Below are positions 6,093 through 13,003 of a DNA stretch of 13,232 bases, piece after piece. The translations under genes were made by a program, and so were the position numbers. The notes under the pieces are model-generated. The model was not told the origin of the DNA and ran no database searches. It saw nothing but the letters and a program-made list of their open reading frames with translations. The stretch covers positions 1 through 13,232 of the forward strand of contig JALXAI010000445.1 in assembly GCA_026992215.1 (NCBI GenBank), given 5' to 3'. The stretch's first letter is position 1; each line of letters opens with the position of its first letter. The DNA is from Desulfobacterales bacterium (lineage in GTDB: Bacteria; Desulfobacterota; Syntrophobacteria; B119-G9).

Positions 6093-8021
6093 ATGGCATA
6101 TCGGACTGAAGCAAGTGAAGCCAGGTTTACTTTTGAAATTGGTAACGACGCCAACGTGTTCAGGGTTGTGTCTTTTGAAGGAAGGGAGAGGGTTTCTGAG
6201 TTGTTTCACTTTACTGTAGACCTGGCCGTGGAGGGCGCTCTTAGTGAGGATTTCCAGTTTGAGCCTCTTTTGGGAAAAGAAAGTTGTCTCAGAATTTTGA
6301 GTGATGAAGAGGACAGGTATGTTCATGGTATCGTGAGTGAAATAGAGTCAGTAGGTGAAAGCGGCAAATTCATGATTTTTAAATTTCATCTTGTACCAAG
6401 GATATGGCTGCTCACCCTGAGAACAAATAACAGGATATTTCAAAATAAGAAAGTCGATGAAATAATTAAGAAAATCCTGAGTGATGCGGGGATACCCGGA
6501 GATAGGTATCGATTTGCGCTGACTGGTTCATACCCTAAACGAGACTATTGCGTACAGTATGGTGAAAGTGATTTTAACTTTATATCCAGGCTAATGGAAG
6601 AGGAAGGGATATTCTACTATTTTGAACATGACAAGAACAAGCATGTACTTGTCATAACGGACAGCAATGTCCGGTTCAACACGATAGGGGGTGAGAAAAC
6701 ACTACCTTTTCACGTTTCCGAGTCTCTGGTACCTGAATTGGAAAGCGTGTTTCAGTTCAGTTTCCTTGGTAAAGTAACGACGGGAAAAGCGAGTCATACT
6801 GATTACAACTTCAAGAAGCCGAGCTTGAATCTGCTATCCTCGGATGCGGCGCAGCATAATAACGAACTGGAACGATACGAGTATCCCGGCAAATACACGG
6901 AAAAATCCGAGGGAAAGAGAAAAGCTTCGGTTCGTGTTAAAGAATTTACAACCTTTGAATCTTTTGGTGAAGGCATGAGTTTTTGTCCTCGCTTTGTACC
7001 TGGATTCTTGTTTGAACTTGACTACCACCCTTCTTCCACACTCAATCAGGAATACGCAATAATAGGTGTTACCCACAGAGGGAAACAGAAACAGGTTTTG
7101 GAGGAATACTCTCTTGCCGAGGAATTCGACTACTACAACAAATTTTTGTGTATTCAGAAAGACACGGAGTTCAGGCCAGAAAGGATTACCCCGAAAGCTG
7201 TGGTTAATGGTTTTCAGACGGCGATAGTAGTGGGACCATCGGGTAAGAAGAGTTACCTTGATGATGAAAATTACGGTATGATCAAGGTGCAGTTTCACTG
7301 GGACAGGGAAGGGGAGCGCAACGAACACAGCTCATGTTGGCTTAGAGTTGCTTATCCCTATGCGGGGGAAAAACACGGAATGCAATTTACTCCGCTAATC
7401 GGAGATGAAGTTCTGGTAGGCTTTCTGGAGGGAGATCCTGACAAACCAGTAGTTATCGGAAGCCTTTTTAAGGGGGGGCATCATGCGCTGGTTAAAGACG
7501 AAGATATGATCGAGAACAGGATATGCACCCCGTACGGACACCAGATGACCCTGTCAGACAGGGGTGGGAAGATCACGCTGACTACAGGTGGTGGAGAGAC
7601 CATTTCGATGGTGGATGGGGAGAGGTCGAGAAGTGATGACGGCAATAACATCAAGATTTCTACGGCTGACGGGCATTTTATTCATCTTCTTGATGGGCAG
7701 AGCGGTAAGGGGATTTTGATTTCAACCGCTGCAGGTCATAACATAACGTTTGATGATGGTCACAACGATCTGGAGGTTGTGATCAGGGATCAAACGAATA
7801 ATTTGAAAATAACCCTGAATTCAACGAACCAGGAAATTAGCATTGTAAATAACGGGGCAGGCAAACTGATTTTGAGAGCTCAGAACGACGTGGAGATTCG
7901 GTCACAAACAAGAATCTTAATGAACGCGCCGATGATAGACATCTCGTCGAGCGCAGCTACCAACATACACTGTACCGGGATAACCGATATTAAAGGGGCA
8001 TTGATACAGCTTAATTGTTAG
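6093..8021 (+). CDS. vgrG: VgrG (TssI) T6SS spike protein
   Basis: A 642-residue trimeric spike subunit that, with PAAR, forms the puncturing tip of the T6SS tube. The gp27-like half runs from about residue 8 (FTFEIGNDANVFRVVSFEG, then ELFHFTVDL, YVHGIVSEIE, and DYCVQYGESDFNFISRLMEEEG with IFYYFEHD) to ~330. The gp5-type OB domain starts around 365 and includes MIKVQFHWDREGERNE (from ~396), SSCWLRVAYPYAG and GDEVLVGFLEGDPDKPVVIG. From ~468 the tail is beta-helical (GHQMTLSDRGGKITLTTGGG, then DGHFIHLLDG and AGHNITFDDG) and ends QLNC. Length is usual for a VgrG without an effector extension, so toxicity should come from cargo, most likely the PAAR protein encoded 36 bases downstream. Start ATG 6093 is chosen from AAAGGAG seven bases upstream. 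Confidence 0.97.
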   Translation: MAYRTEASEARFTFEIGNDANVFRVVSFEGRERVSELFHFTVDLAVEGALSEDFQFEPLLGKESCLRILSDEEDRYVHGIVSEIESVGESGKFMIFKFHLVPRIWLLTLRTNNRIFQNKKVDEIIKKILSDAGIPGDRYRFALTGSYPKRDYCVQYGESDFNFISRLMEEEGIFYYFEHDKNKHVLVITDSNVRFNTIGGEKTLPFHVSESLVPELESVFQFSFLGKVTTGKASHTDYNFKKPSLNLLSSDAAQHNNELERYEYPGKYTEKSEGKRKASVRVKEFTTFESFGEGMSFCPRFVPGFLFELDYHPSSTLNQEYAIIGVTHRGKQKQVLEEYSLAEEFDYYNKFLCIQKDTEFRPERITPKAVVNGFQTAIVVGPSGKKSYLDDENYGMIKVQFHWDREGERNEHSSCWLRVAYPYAGEKHGMQFTPLIGDEVLVGFLEGDPDKPVVIGSLFKGGHHALVKDEDMIENRICTPYGHQMTLSDRGGKITLTTGGGETISMVDGERSRSDDGNNIKISTADGHFIHLLDGQSGKGILISTAAGHNITFDDGHNDLEVVIRDQTNNLKITLNSTNQEISIVNNGAGKLILRAQNDVEIRSQTRILMNAPMIDISSSAATNIHCTGITDIKGALIQLNC

Positions 8022-8057
8022 AGGAATGAATACATGATCTACTGGGAGGAGTGAAAA

Positions 8058-8897
8058 ATGCCAAATCCGGCAGCGAGAGTAGGTGATATGCATACGTGTC
8101 CTGCGGTGGATCCGTCGGGCAATCCACATGTTGGAGGCCCGGTGTTGCCTCCGGGCTGCCCAACGGTGCTGATAGGTGGCCCGCCTGCCGCTCGGGTGAT
8201 GGACCCCGCATTGTGCACGGGCCCGCCCGATATAATAGTGGTAGGATCATCTACCGTGCTTATTGGTGGTAAGTTGGCCGCCTACATGGGGTGTGCCACG
8301 ATGCACGGTGGCGTGATAACTGGTGGATGCTCTACAGTTCTTATAGGAGGGAGACCTGCTGGTGTTACTCTGGGTGATCCCGCAGAGGCCGCTTCAATAT
8401 TTCCGGGTCATCAACACTACGGGAACTGTGGCATTCAATCGACTCAACAAATAATACGACAGGCCACGGGGAACAATATTGGTGAAGATGAGTTACTCCA
8501 GTGGGCTATCGATCACGGTGACGCTGGAAATGATCCAGATCCCTATAATAGAGGGAGCACCTACCCGTACCAGAGGGAACATATATTGGAAGCACATGGT
8601 GTTCCTTCTCACAGGGAACCCCAAACAATGGAGAATATAGAACAAGCGGTGGCGGAGGGACGTGGAGTTATAACGTCTCATGATGCGGGTATATTATGGA
8701 ACGACAGCCGTTACAACGGAGTCGGACATGCAGTAAACGTGACAGGGCTTGAATATGGCAGTGATGGTCGTCTAAGAAACGTTATCATTAATGATACCGG
8801 CAATGGTCACAGTGCGGACAGGATCCCTGCCGATCGATTTGAAAGATCTTTGCGACCCGGCTATGAAGCTAATGTAACCGATAATCCTATCTGGTAA
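8058..8897 (+). CDS. PAAR-domain effector with C39/papain-like cysteine-hydrolase domain
   Basis: A 279-residue fusion preceded by GGGAGGAG. Residues 1-105 are a PAAR tip: AARVGDMHTCP, then three TVLIGG repeats (36-41, 66-71, 93-98) with His12, Cys14, Cys53 and His83 as likely metal ligands. Residues ~115-279 look like a C39/papain-fold domain. Gln119 lies five residues before Cys124 in HYGNCGIQSTQQIIRQATG, His224 is in GVGHAVNVTG, and Asp246 (or Asn245) is in VIINDTGNG, together the oxyanion Gln and Cys-His-Asp triad in the expected order. A SxxxYxxxYQREHILEAHGV helix and the MENIEQAVAEGRGVI segment before the His fit C39-type domains. It should ride on the VgrG encoded just upstream and cleave or deamidate a target in a rival cell. 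Peptidase, deamidase or transglutaminase activity cannot be told apart from sequence. Confidence 0.87.
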   Translation: MPNPAARVGDMHTCPAVDPSGNPHVGGPVLPPGCPTVLIGGPPAARVMDPALCTGPPDIIVVGSSTVLIGGKLAAYMGCATMHGGVITGGCSTVLIGGRPAGVTLGDPAEAASIFPGHQHYGNCGIQSTQQIIRQATGNNIGEDELLQWAIDHGDAGNDPDPYNRGSTYPYQREHILEAHGVPSHREPQTMENIEQAVAEGRGVITSHDAGILWNDSRYNGVGHAVNVTGLEYGSDGRLRNVIINDTGNGHSADRIPADRFERSLRPGYEANVTDNPIW

Positions 8898-9041
8898 TGT
8901 GACCATTTGATAGGCTTGGGTATCGGTTGAGTGATGATGCTATTCGAAATAGAAAGCACATTTTTCAGGGTAGTCCTTGCACTGAATTGTTTTTTGCTCA
9001 TTAGCTTCGGCTCGGGCAGAATTAATGAAAGGGGTAAATTA

Positions 9042-9578
9042 ATGGGTGAGAACTGGATGTCCATGAAAGAGCTGATTCAAAAGGTGGATTCATGCAGAAA
9101 AAGAATACCTGACGAGTTGGTAAGATCTTATCCCGTGCTGGTGGAAGGGAATGGAAAATACCTGGTTGCGTTCATGTATTTTTATAAAAGAGGTGTGCCG
9201 CCAGATGCGCCCAAGGTGTCGTCGCCCAGGTATCTTATGCTGGTTAATCCGACGAGCGGGGATATTGTTGAGTTTAAAAGGGTTAAGCCCGAGGATTTTG
9301 GATATGAGTGGCCTGAATCGAAACCGCTTGGTGTCCATGATTTCGACACCGCAATGACAGTGGATGAATTTCTTGAGATGCAGGAAGAGTTGTATAATCT
9401 TTACGATACTGTTTTTGCCCTGTACAGGGATCGAAGTGAAGTATCCCTGACTGAAAAAGCGAAAGAAATGGCGAGATTTCGCGAACTATTCAATAAGCTT
9501 GTTGAAAAACCTTTGATCCCTTATTACAAGGCTTTGAATCCGGACTTTTATAAATGGCTTGATGAACAGTCCAGGTGA
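9042..9578 (+). CDS. Candidate immunity protein for the PAAR-C39 effector
   Basis: A 178-residue acidic, soluble-looking protein. ATG 9042 is chosen for AAAGGGG seven bases upstream. In-frame starts at 8931-8937 would add 37 residues with a hydrophobic FFRVVLALNCFLLISFGSG stretch that could be a signal peptide, but they have no good ribosome site. The centre (YPVLVEGNGKYLVAFMYFYK, then YLMLVNPTSGDIVEFKRV) is a beta-rich core, followed by helices (LEMQEELYNLYDTVFALYRD and AKEMARFRELFNKLVEKPL). No known family is recognised. The position directly after a single-effector gene, same strand, 144 bases away, is the standard place for a cognate immunity gene; that is the sole basis for the call. A chaperone or unrelated accessory protein is the alternative. 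Confidence 0.5.
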   Translation: MGENWMSMKELIQKVDSCRKRIPDELVRSYPVLVEGNGKYLVAFMYFYKRGVPPDAPKVSSPRYLMLVNPTSGDIVEFKRVKPEDFGYEWPESKPLGVHDFDTAMTVDEFLEMQEELYNLYDTVFALYRDRSEVSLTEKAKEMARFRELFNKLVEKPLIPYYKALNPDFYKWLDEQSR

Positions 9579-9651
9579 GTTACTGATAATTATTTGCTAT
9601 AAGTACCAGAATATGATAGAGAAATCATAACACCGTGTTTTTGAGGCGCAT

Positions 9652-10419
9652 ATGGTCGAAGTTAACATAGAACGAAAAGATCTGGACAATCAGGAATTTC
9701 TGAAGCTTCGTCAGGCGACCGAAAAGATTGCCAGTGTATTAACGAGAAGGCTCAGAACGCATCTTGATATCCTGAAACCCCTGTTTCTTCCCAGGAAACT
9801 TCTGGGTACGTACATAAAAAGCGCGTTCCGGGACGATGTAGCGGGATCTGACAAATCTTTTGCCACTTTACAGGAACGCTATGCGGCCGTATGTGAAAAG
9901 CCTTTCAAGCTTCCAAGGAAACTGAAAGCGCCCCTTGCTCCCATTGCCAATCAGCTGGAAGTAACGCCATACCAGTACATTTTGAATATCGATGGCGATG
10001 CTTCAAGAAGCATTCAGATAACGTCTCCGACCAGGTGGATTTTGTCTTATCGAAGTGATTGCCCGATAATCAGGTTGAAGGCAATGCTTTCCGGCAATGA
10101 GCCTTTCCAGGCCGAGGATGTGATCCGGTCTTTTGTTGATCATCTGGTCCTGGTGATATTCCTGGAGAAATTTCCCTCCCTGAAGCAGATCCTGGAAGAT
10201 TTAAGGTACAATGTAAGCGTGGAGGAATTGGACGAACTCGGGGGATTGCAGGTCGTGGTTGCCAGGGCTCCTCTTGATACTTTTCTGCCACCGGATGATT
10301 TTATACTTCAGATAACTCAACTTTCCGGCGTTCCCGCGTTCCAGGAAATCATTGACCTGGAAGCGCTTGGAAATATGCCTGATCCGCTAAAAGAGTCTTT
10401 ACTTCGCTCTATCGAATAA
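9652..10419 (+). CDS. Uncharacterised protein of the T6SS island
   Basis: A 255-residue protein starting at ATG 9652, with GAGG six bases before it. It is mostly helical at the start (LRQATEKIASVLTRRLRTHLDILKPLFLPRKLLGTYIKSA), then carries YQYILNIDG, an ITSPTRWILSY segment, a hydrophobic VDHLVLVIFLEKFPSLKQIL helix and a beta/Pro-rich end (PPDDFILQITQLSGVPAFQE). There is no signal peptide, no clear membrane helix, and no catalytic motif I can name. The regular, well-folded composition and a pattern I recall from T6SS neighbourhoods in delta-type bacteria (helical start, then a 'TSPxRWxLxY' segment) suggest a conserved accessory or baseplate-related protein, but no function is assigned. It lies between the candidate immunity gene and the FHA gene. 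Confidence 0.75.
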   Translation: MVEVNIERKDLDNQEFLKLRQATEKIASVLTRRLRTHLDILKPLFLPRKLLGTYIKSAFRDDVAGSDKSFATLQERYAAVCEKPFKLPRKLKAPLAPIANQLEVTPYQYILNIDGDASRSIQITSPTRWILSYRSDCPIIRLKAMLSGNEPFQAEDVIRSFVDHLVLVIFLEKFPSLKQILEDLRYNVSVEELDELGGLQVVVARAPLDTFLPPDDFILQITQLSGVPAFQEIIDLEALGNMPDPLKESLLRSIE

Positions 10420-10506
10420 AATGTTGTATACTTGTTTTAGGAGCGAGTGAGAGTCACCTGCTAAGCAATCTCAGTGTTTTTGCCTTGAGATACGTGGGGA
10501 TAAGCC

Positions 10507-11103
10507 GTGAACGCCTCTTTGTTTAGAGCCTGGCTGGCATATTCGGATTCTCCGGATCAACCTGTTTACAGCCTTGAAAGAGAAGAGCAGTGGATTGGCC
10601 GGGGAGAAAGTTGCCATATTATGCTGAGGGATAGGTATGTATCAAAGCTTCAGGCAAAGGTATACTGGAAAACCAATCTTCTTATTCTGGAAGATTATGG
10701 ACGGAATCCTATCCTTTTAAACGGAGAACCTGTCAAAGAGGTGATGTTAAAGGATGGTGATAGGCTGAATATCGGAAGCTCCGAATTCGTGGTCAGGATC
10801 GTAGGTGTTCCGGCACCACAAGACGCTTCACCGCAAGCAAGTGAGATTCACGGCACTCCGGATATCGGCACATCTTTTTCCGATAGTGGAACAGATCAAG
10901 GGGCGCGCGATGAGGGAAAGAGGTCCAGTAGAATGCGTCTGCTGTTGATCGTTCTTGTAATGGTTATTGTGGGTGGGGTTCTGATTTTCGGTTCGTATTT
11001 TTTCTATCAGAAGGTTCTGGTCCCGTTGAGGGAAAGACCGGGACACAAGGTTGAAAGTGAGCACAGGGATATGGGAAGCCTCGGCCGGTTGAACTTGTAT
11101 TGA
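10507..11103 (+). CDS. FHA-domain protein with a single membrane helix
   Basis: A 198-residue protein starting at GTG 10507, with GGGGA six bases upstream. The forkhead-associated domain covers about 8-98: IGRGESCHIML (30-40), YVSKLQAKVYW (44-54), LEDYGRNPILLNGEPV (61-76), LKDGDRLNIGSSEFVV (81-96). FHA domains bind phosphothreonine peptides, and in T6SS they couple the machine to Ser/Thr kinase signals (as Fha1/TagH does). The Gly-Arg, Ser and Asn positions are kept, but the usual His of SxxH is Gln49. A Ser/Asp/Gly-rich linker (102-140) leads to one hydrophobic helix (~144-166) and a short charged tail. The soluble FHA domain should therefore be on the cytoplasmic side if the basic RMR before the helix marks the inside. 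It is shorter than classic TagH and lacks its C-terminal domain, so it is an accessory form. Confidence 0.88.
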   Translation: MNASLFRAWLAYSDSPDQPVYSLEREEQWIGRGESCHIMLRDRYVSKLQAKVYWKTNLLILEDYGRNPILLNGEPVKEVMLKDGDRLNIGSSEFVVRIVGVPAPQDASPQASEIHGTPDIGTSFSDSGTDQGARDEGKRSSRMRLLLIVLVMVIVGGVLIFGSYFFYQKVLVPLRERPGHKVESEHRDMGSLGRLNLY

Positions 11104-11249
11104 CGTTATGGCACTGAGGGACATAAGCAGGGACAGGAAAAGGAGCTTGAGATTTTGACACCAAGAGGCTAATGTAAAAGAGTTGTGAAATTGGGCGGTT
11201 TTGGGGGTAGGTACTTTTATTATAAGCCTCTAATAAATTGGAGAATAGC

Positions 11250-12038
11250 ATGGCAAAGAAGAAACTCTGGATTTCGTATCTTCCCGGTGCTGATAAAGAA
11301 GCAAACCTCAAGGCGTTCGGCGGGCAGCTCGACAAGTATGGTTTTACCGTATCGGCGGGCTTCTGGGAAGATGACTTGAAGAAGCTGGCATGGGTTAATC
11401 ACAGGGAGATACTCGAAGATGCTTCGCAGAGCGACATCTGGCTCGTGGCGGGTGAAAAGGAACAGTTTGAAAGAGAGAGTATCCGCTATGGATTATCAGT
11501 GTTAAGGCTCTCCATCGTTCCGAGGCGCAAGAGTGATATTCCGGTGTTTATCCTGGCCCTGGGATTCAGGTTGGAACCTGAGGATTTGCCTCTGGCCTTC
11601 AGGGATGCTACCATCTTCACTGACGGTGATCCCGGATGGGCTGCGAAACTTGTTGCCCGGGCTCACAAGAAACAAGCCGGTGCTGAGTATCCGTATCGCT
11701 TTTTCGTACATGCTCACGAGTATTTCGGACAATGGTTTGAGATTGGGCCGTCCACGGGTTCGTGGAACGGAGCGATGTTTGGGGTGAGTGAGGGTGAGAT
11801 AACTCATCACGCGGTGGGTCCCGGGGGATTCCCGCCTGAGAAGTCTGTGGTGGAGTATTCCCTTAGGGGAATTAAGGCTGAGCTTGGTGGCGTGGAGTAT
11901 ACGGCGTGGGCAGTTCAGAACAAGATTGGCGAGGATGAATCTTATTATGTAAAGGTCGTTGGCTCGCCGGGAAAGGTGATTTTTGGTGAACATCCGGGAG
12001 AGAAGGATGCCGAGGTTTTTGTGTATGATCTGGTCTGA
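11250..12038 (+). CDS. Possible TIR-like protein with beta-rich C-terminal domain
   Basis: A 262-residue protein from ATG 11250, with GGAG six bases upstream; a TTG at 11238 overlaps that site. Residues 1-140 alternate strands and helices: KLWISYLPGADKEANLKAF, LDKYGFTVSAGFWEDD, REILEDASQSDIWLVAGE, RYGLSVLRLSIVPRRK, IPVFILALGF. An opening strand-loop 'ISY...D', a mid 'L..a..sDiwLv' and late 'pVFIL' segment resemble TIR-type folds. The second half (about 145-262) is beta-rich (RFFVHAHEYFGQWFEIGPSTGSWNG, TAWAVQNKIGEDESYYVKVVG) and unfamiliar. Glu74 is a candidate catalytic Glu for a TIR NADase but is not placed with confidence. It ends the island before the repeat array, separated by 146 bases from the FHA gene. 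The TIR reading is low confidence; a non-TIR Rossmann-like or purely structural protein is also possible. Confidence 0.7.
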   Translation: MAKKKLWISYLPGADKEANLKAFGGQLDKYGFTVSAGFWEDDLKKLAWVNHREILEDASQSDIWLVAGEKEQFERESIRYGLSVLRLSIVPRRKSDIPVFILALGFRLEPEDLPLAFRDATIFTDGDPGWAAKLVARAHKKQAGAEYPYRFFVHAHEYFGQWFEIGPSTGSWNGAMFGVSEGEITHHAVGPGGFPPEKSVVEYSLRGIKAELGGVEYTAWAVQNKIGEDESYYVKVVGSPGKVIFGEHPGEKDAEVFVYDLV

Positions 12039-12053
12039 TGCTCCGGCAATGGA

Positions 12054-12069
12054 AACCGATAAATTGGTT
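12054..12069. repeat. 16-bp palindrome, first copy
   Basis: AACCGATAAATTGGTT is the array's second palindrome with one mismatch in the right arm. It lies 15 bases after the stop of the preceding gene and marks the left edge of the repeats. Confidence 0.6.
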
Positions 12070-12087
12070 ATGAGGTATGTTCGGCAT

Positions 12088-12215
12088 GTGTGTTCCCACG
12101 GTTGAAACCGTGGGTTGGAGTAATGGTGGACGTGGTTGGAGGGATGAAATGGTTGGTTGGTGATGGTGAACGTGGAAGGTTCATGTATGGTAGCCCACGG
12201 TTTTAACCGTGGGAT
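12088..12215 (+). repeat. 128-bp composite repeat, copy A
   Basis: Holds a GA-loop and a TT-loop 20-bp palindrome (12095-12114, 12194-12213) separated by 79 bases of G/T-rich linker. It is identical to copy B at 12338-12465 except for one base (A at 12130, G at 12380), so the duplication is recent. Confidence 0.85.
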
Positions 12216-12275
12216 GGTGAATGCGGAGGTGCGTGACGTACGACAATACGGTAACCGGGTGTACGGGCACGCTAG

Positions 12276-12295
12276 CCCACGGTTTTAACCGTGGG
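12276..12295. repeat. TT-loop 20-bp palindrome preceded by CTAG
   Basis: CCCACGGTTTTAACCGTGGG, with CTAG at 12272-12275 immediately 5'. This copy belongs to a second type of unit also seen at 13101-13120, whose leader is GGTAACC-rich. Confidence 0.75.
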
Positions 12296-12303
12296 GTGAG
12301 GAA

Positions 12304-12319
12304 AACCGCTGAATCGGTT
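12304..12319. repeat. 16-bp palindrome, imperfect copy
   Basis: AACCGCTGAATCGGTT, one arm base changed. It is followed by the linker GTATGGATGGTATGGTACG, which also follows the copies at 12963-12978 and 13198-13213. Confidence 0.65.
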
Positions 12320-12337
12320 GTATGGATGGTATGGTAC

Positions 12338-12465
12338 GTGTGTTCCCACGGTTGAAACCGTGGGTTGGAGTAATGGTGGGCGTGGTTGGAGGGATGAAAT
12401 GGTTGGTTGGTGATGGTGAACGTGGAAGGTTCATGTATGGTAGCCCACGGTTTTAACCGTGGGAT
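12338..12465 (+). repeat. 128-bp composite repeat, copy B
   Basis: Near-identical to copy A, offset 250 bases. Its TT-loop palindrome (12444-12463) is preceded by GTAG at 12440-12443. It is the last repeat before the transposase gene. Confidence 0.85.
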
Positions 12466-12498
12466 TATTGGGAATGATGGAAGTGCCGCAATGAGAAG

Positions 12499-12514
12499 AG
12501 CCGTTTAAACGGCT
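12499..12514. repeat. Perfect 16-bp palindrome before the transposase
   Basis: AGCCGTTTAAACGGCT, unlike the other palindromes of the array. It ends nine bases before the AGGTGGA ribosome site of the transposase. It could be a left-end hairpin recognised by the protein or a hairpin controlling its translation. Confidence 0.65.
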
Positions 12515-12533
12515 TACCAATATAGGTGGAGTT

Positions 12534-12971
12534 ATGTCACATTCATTGACAAAAATTTGGATCCACGCGATATTCGGGACGAAAGATAGGCAACCGTTAA
12601 TTAAAAAAACGGTCTCGGATCGGGTTTACGAATATATTAGGGCCATACTTGAGGATTTGGAATGTCCTGTAAATATTGTGAATGGTGTGGAGGATCACAT
12701 TCATATACTATTCCAGCTTTCGCCTTCGCGGGCGCTAGCAGAAGTTATGCAAAATATTAAAGGAAAAAGCTCACATTGGATAAATCAAGAAAACCTTCTA
12801 CGGACAAAATTCGCATGGCAGAAAGGGTATGGAGCGTTTTCCGTTAGTGAATCGGCGGTGACAAATGTGAGGAATTATATAAGGGATCAGGAAAAACGAC
12901 ATAAAAGGATGTCTTTCTCGGAAGAATATTCGCTATTTCTTGAAAGGTATGGGATTGATGGAAACCGATGA
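12534..12971 (+). CDS. tnpA: IS200/IS605-type Y1 HUH transposase (TnpA, RAYT-like setting)
   Basis: A 145-residue single-domain Y1 transposase that cuts and joins single-stranded DNA hairpins through a 5'-phosphotyrosine. Seen: HUH pair His55-Ile-His57 in VEDHIHILFQLS, FAWQKGYGAFSVSESAV (93-109) and the catalytic Tyr115 with Gln119 in VRNYIRDQEKRHKRMSF. Length is complete for the family, and no frameshift or stop is present. AGGTGGA stands just before ATG 12534. No tnpB or other accessory gene is next to it. The flanks are palindromic repeats rather than a clear pair of IS ends, so it resembles a RAYT/REPtron more than a standard IS200. The stop TGA (12969-12971) lies inside a 16-bp palindrome. 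The gene is probably intact; whether it is active is unknown. Confidence 0.93.
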   Translation: MSHSLTKIWIHAIFGTKDRQPLIKKTVSDRVYEYIRAILEDLECPVNIVNGVEDHIHILFQLSPSRALAEVMQNIKGKSSHWINQENLLRTKFAWQKGYGAFSVSESAVTNVRNYIRDQEKRHKRMSFSEEYSLFLERYGIDGNR

Positions 12972-12978
12972 ATCGGTT
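12963..12978. repeat. 16-bp palindrome overlapping the transposase stop codon
   Basis: AACCGATGAATCGGTT, perfect 7-bp arms with a GA loop. The transposase TGA is bases 7-9 of this palindrome, so the gene's last codons are also repeat sequence. Confidence 0.85.
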
Positions 12979-13003
12979 GTATGGATGGTATGGTACGTGT
13001 GTT

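Larger units (their letters stand above)
12039..12533. repeat. REP-like palindrome array, left of the transposase
   Basis: No coding sequence is seen. Three kinds of unit repeat: the 20-bp palindrome CCCACGGTT-NN-AACCGTGGG, the 16-bp palindrome AACCGAT-NN-ATCGGTT, and G/T-rich linkers. Copies of the first, core coordinates: 12095-12114, 12194-12213, 12276-12295, 12345-12364, 12444-12463. Loops alternate between GA and TT. TT-loop copies are directly preceded by GTAG or CTAG. Spacing is irregular, unlike CRISPR. This is the layout of REP/BIME-type elements served by Y1 transposases. Confidence 0.8.

Noticed and set aside
7494..8021. Evolved VgrG with a toxin extension
   Set aside because: The region after the OB domain is beta-helical to the last residue, with no separate catalytic domain.
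10427..10432. Promoter before the FHA gene from TATACT
   Set aside because: There is no recognisable -35 element at a suitable distance; an isolated -10-like word is expected by chance.
11164..11231. Inverted repeat AGAGGCT / AGCCTCT before the last island gene
   Set aside because: The 7-bp arms are separated by 54 bases and are likely chance.
12534..12971. Complete IS605-type element with tnpB or an omega-RNA
   Set aside because: No tnpB-like frame is present on either side within the window, and the flanks are repeats only.
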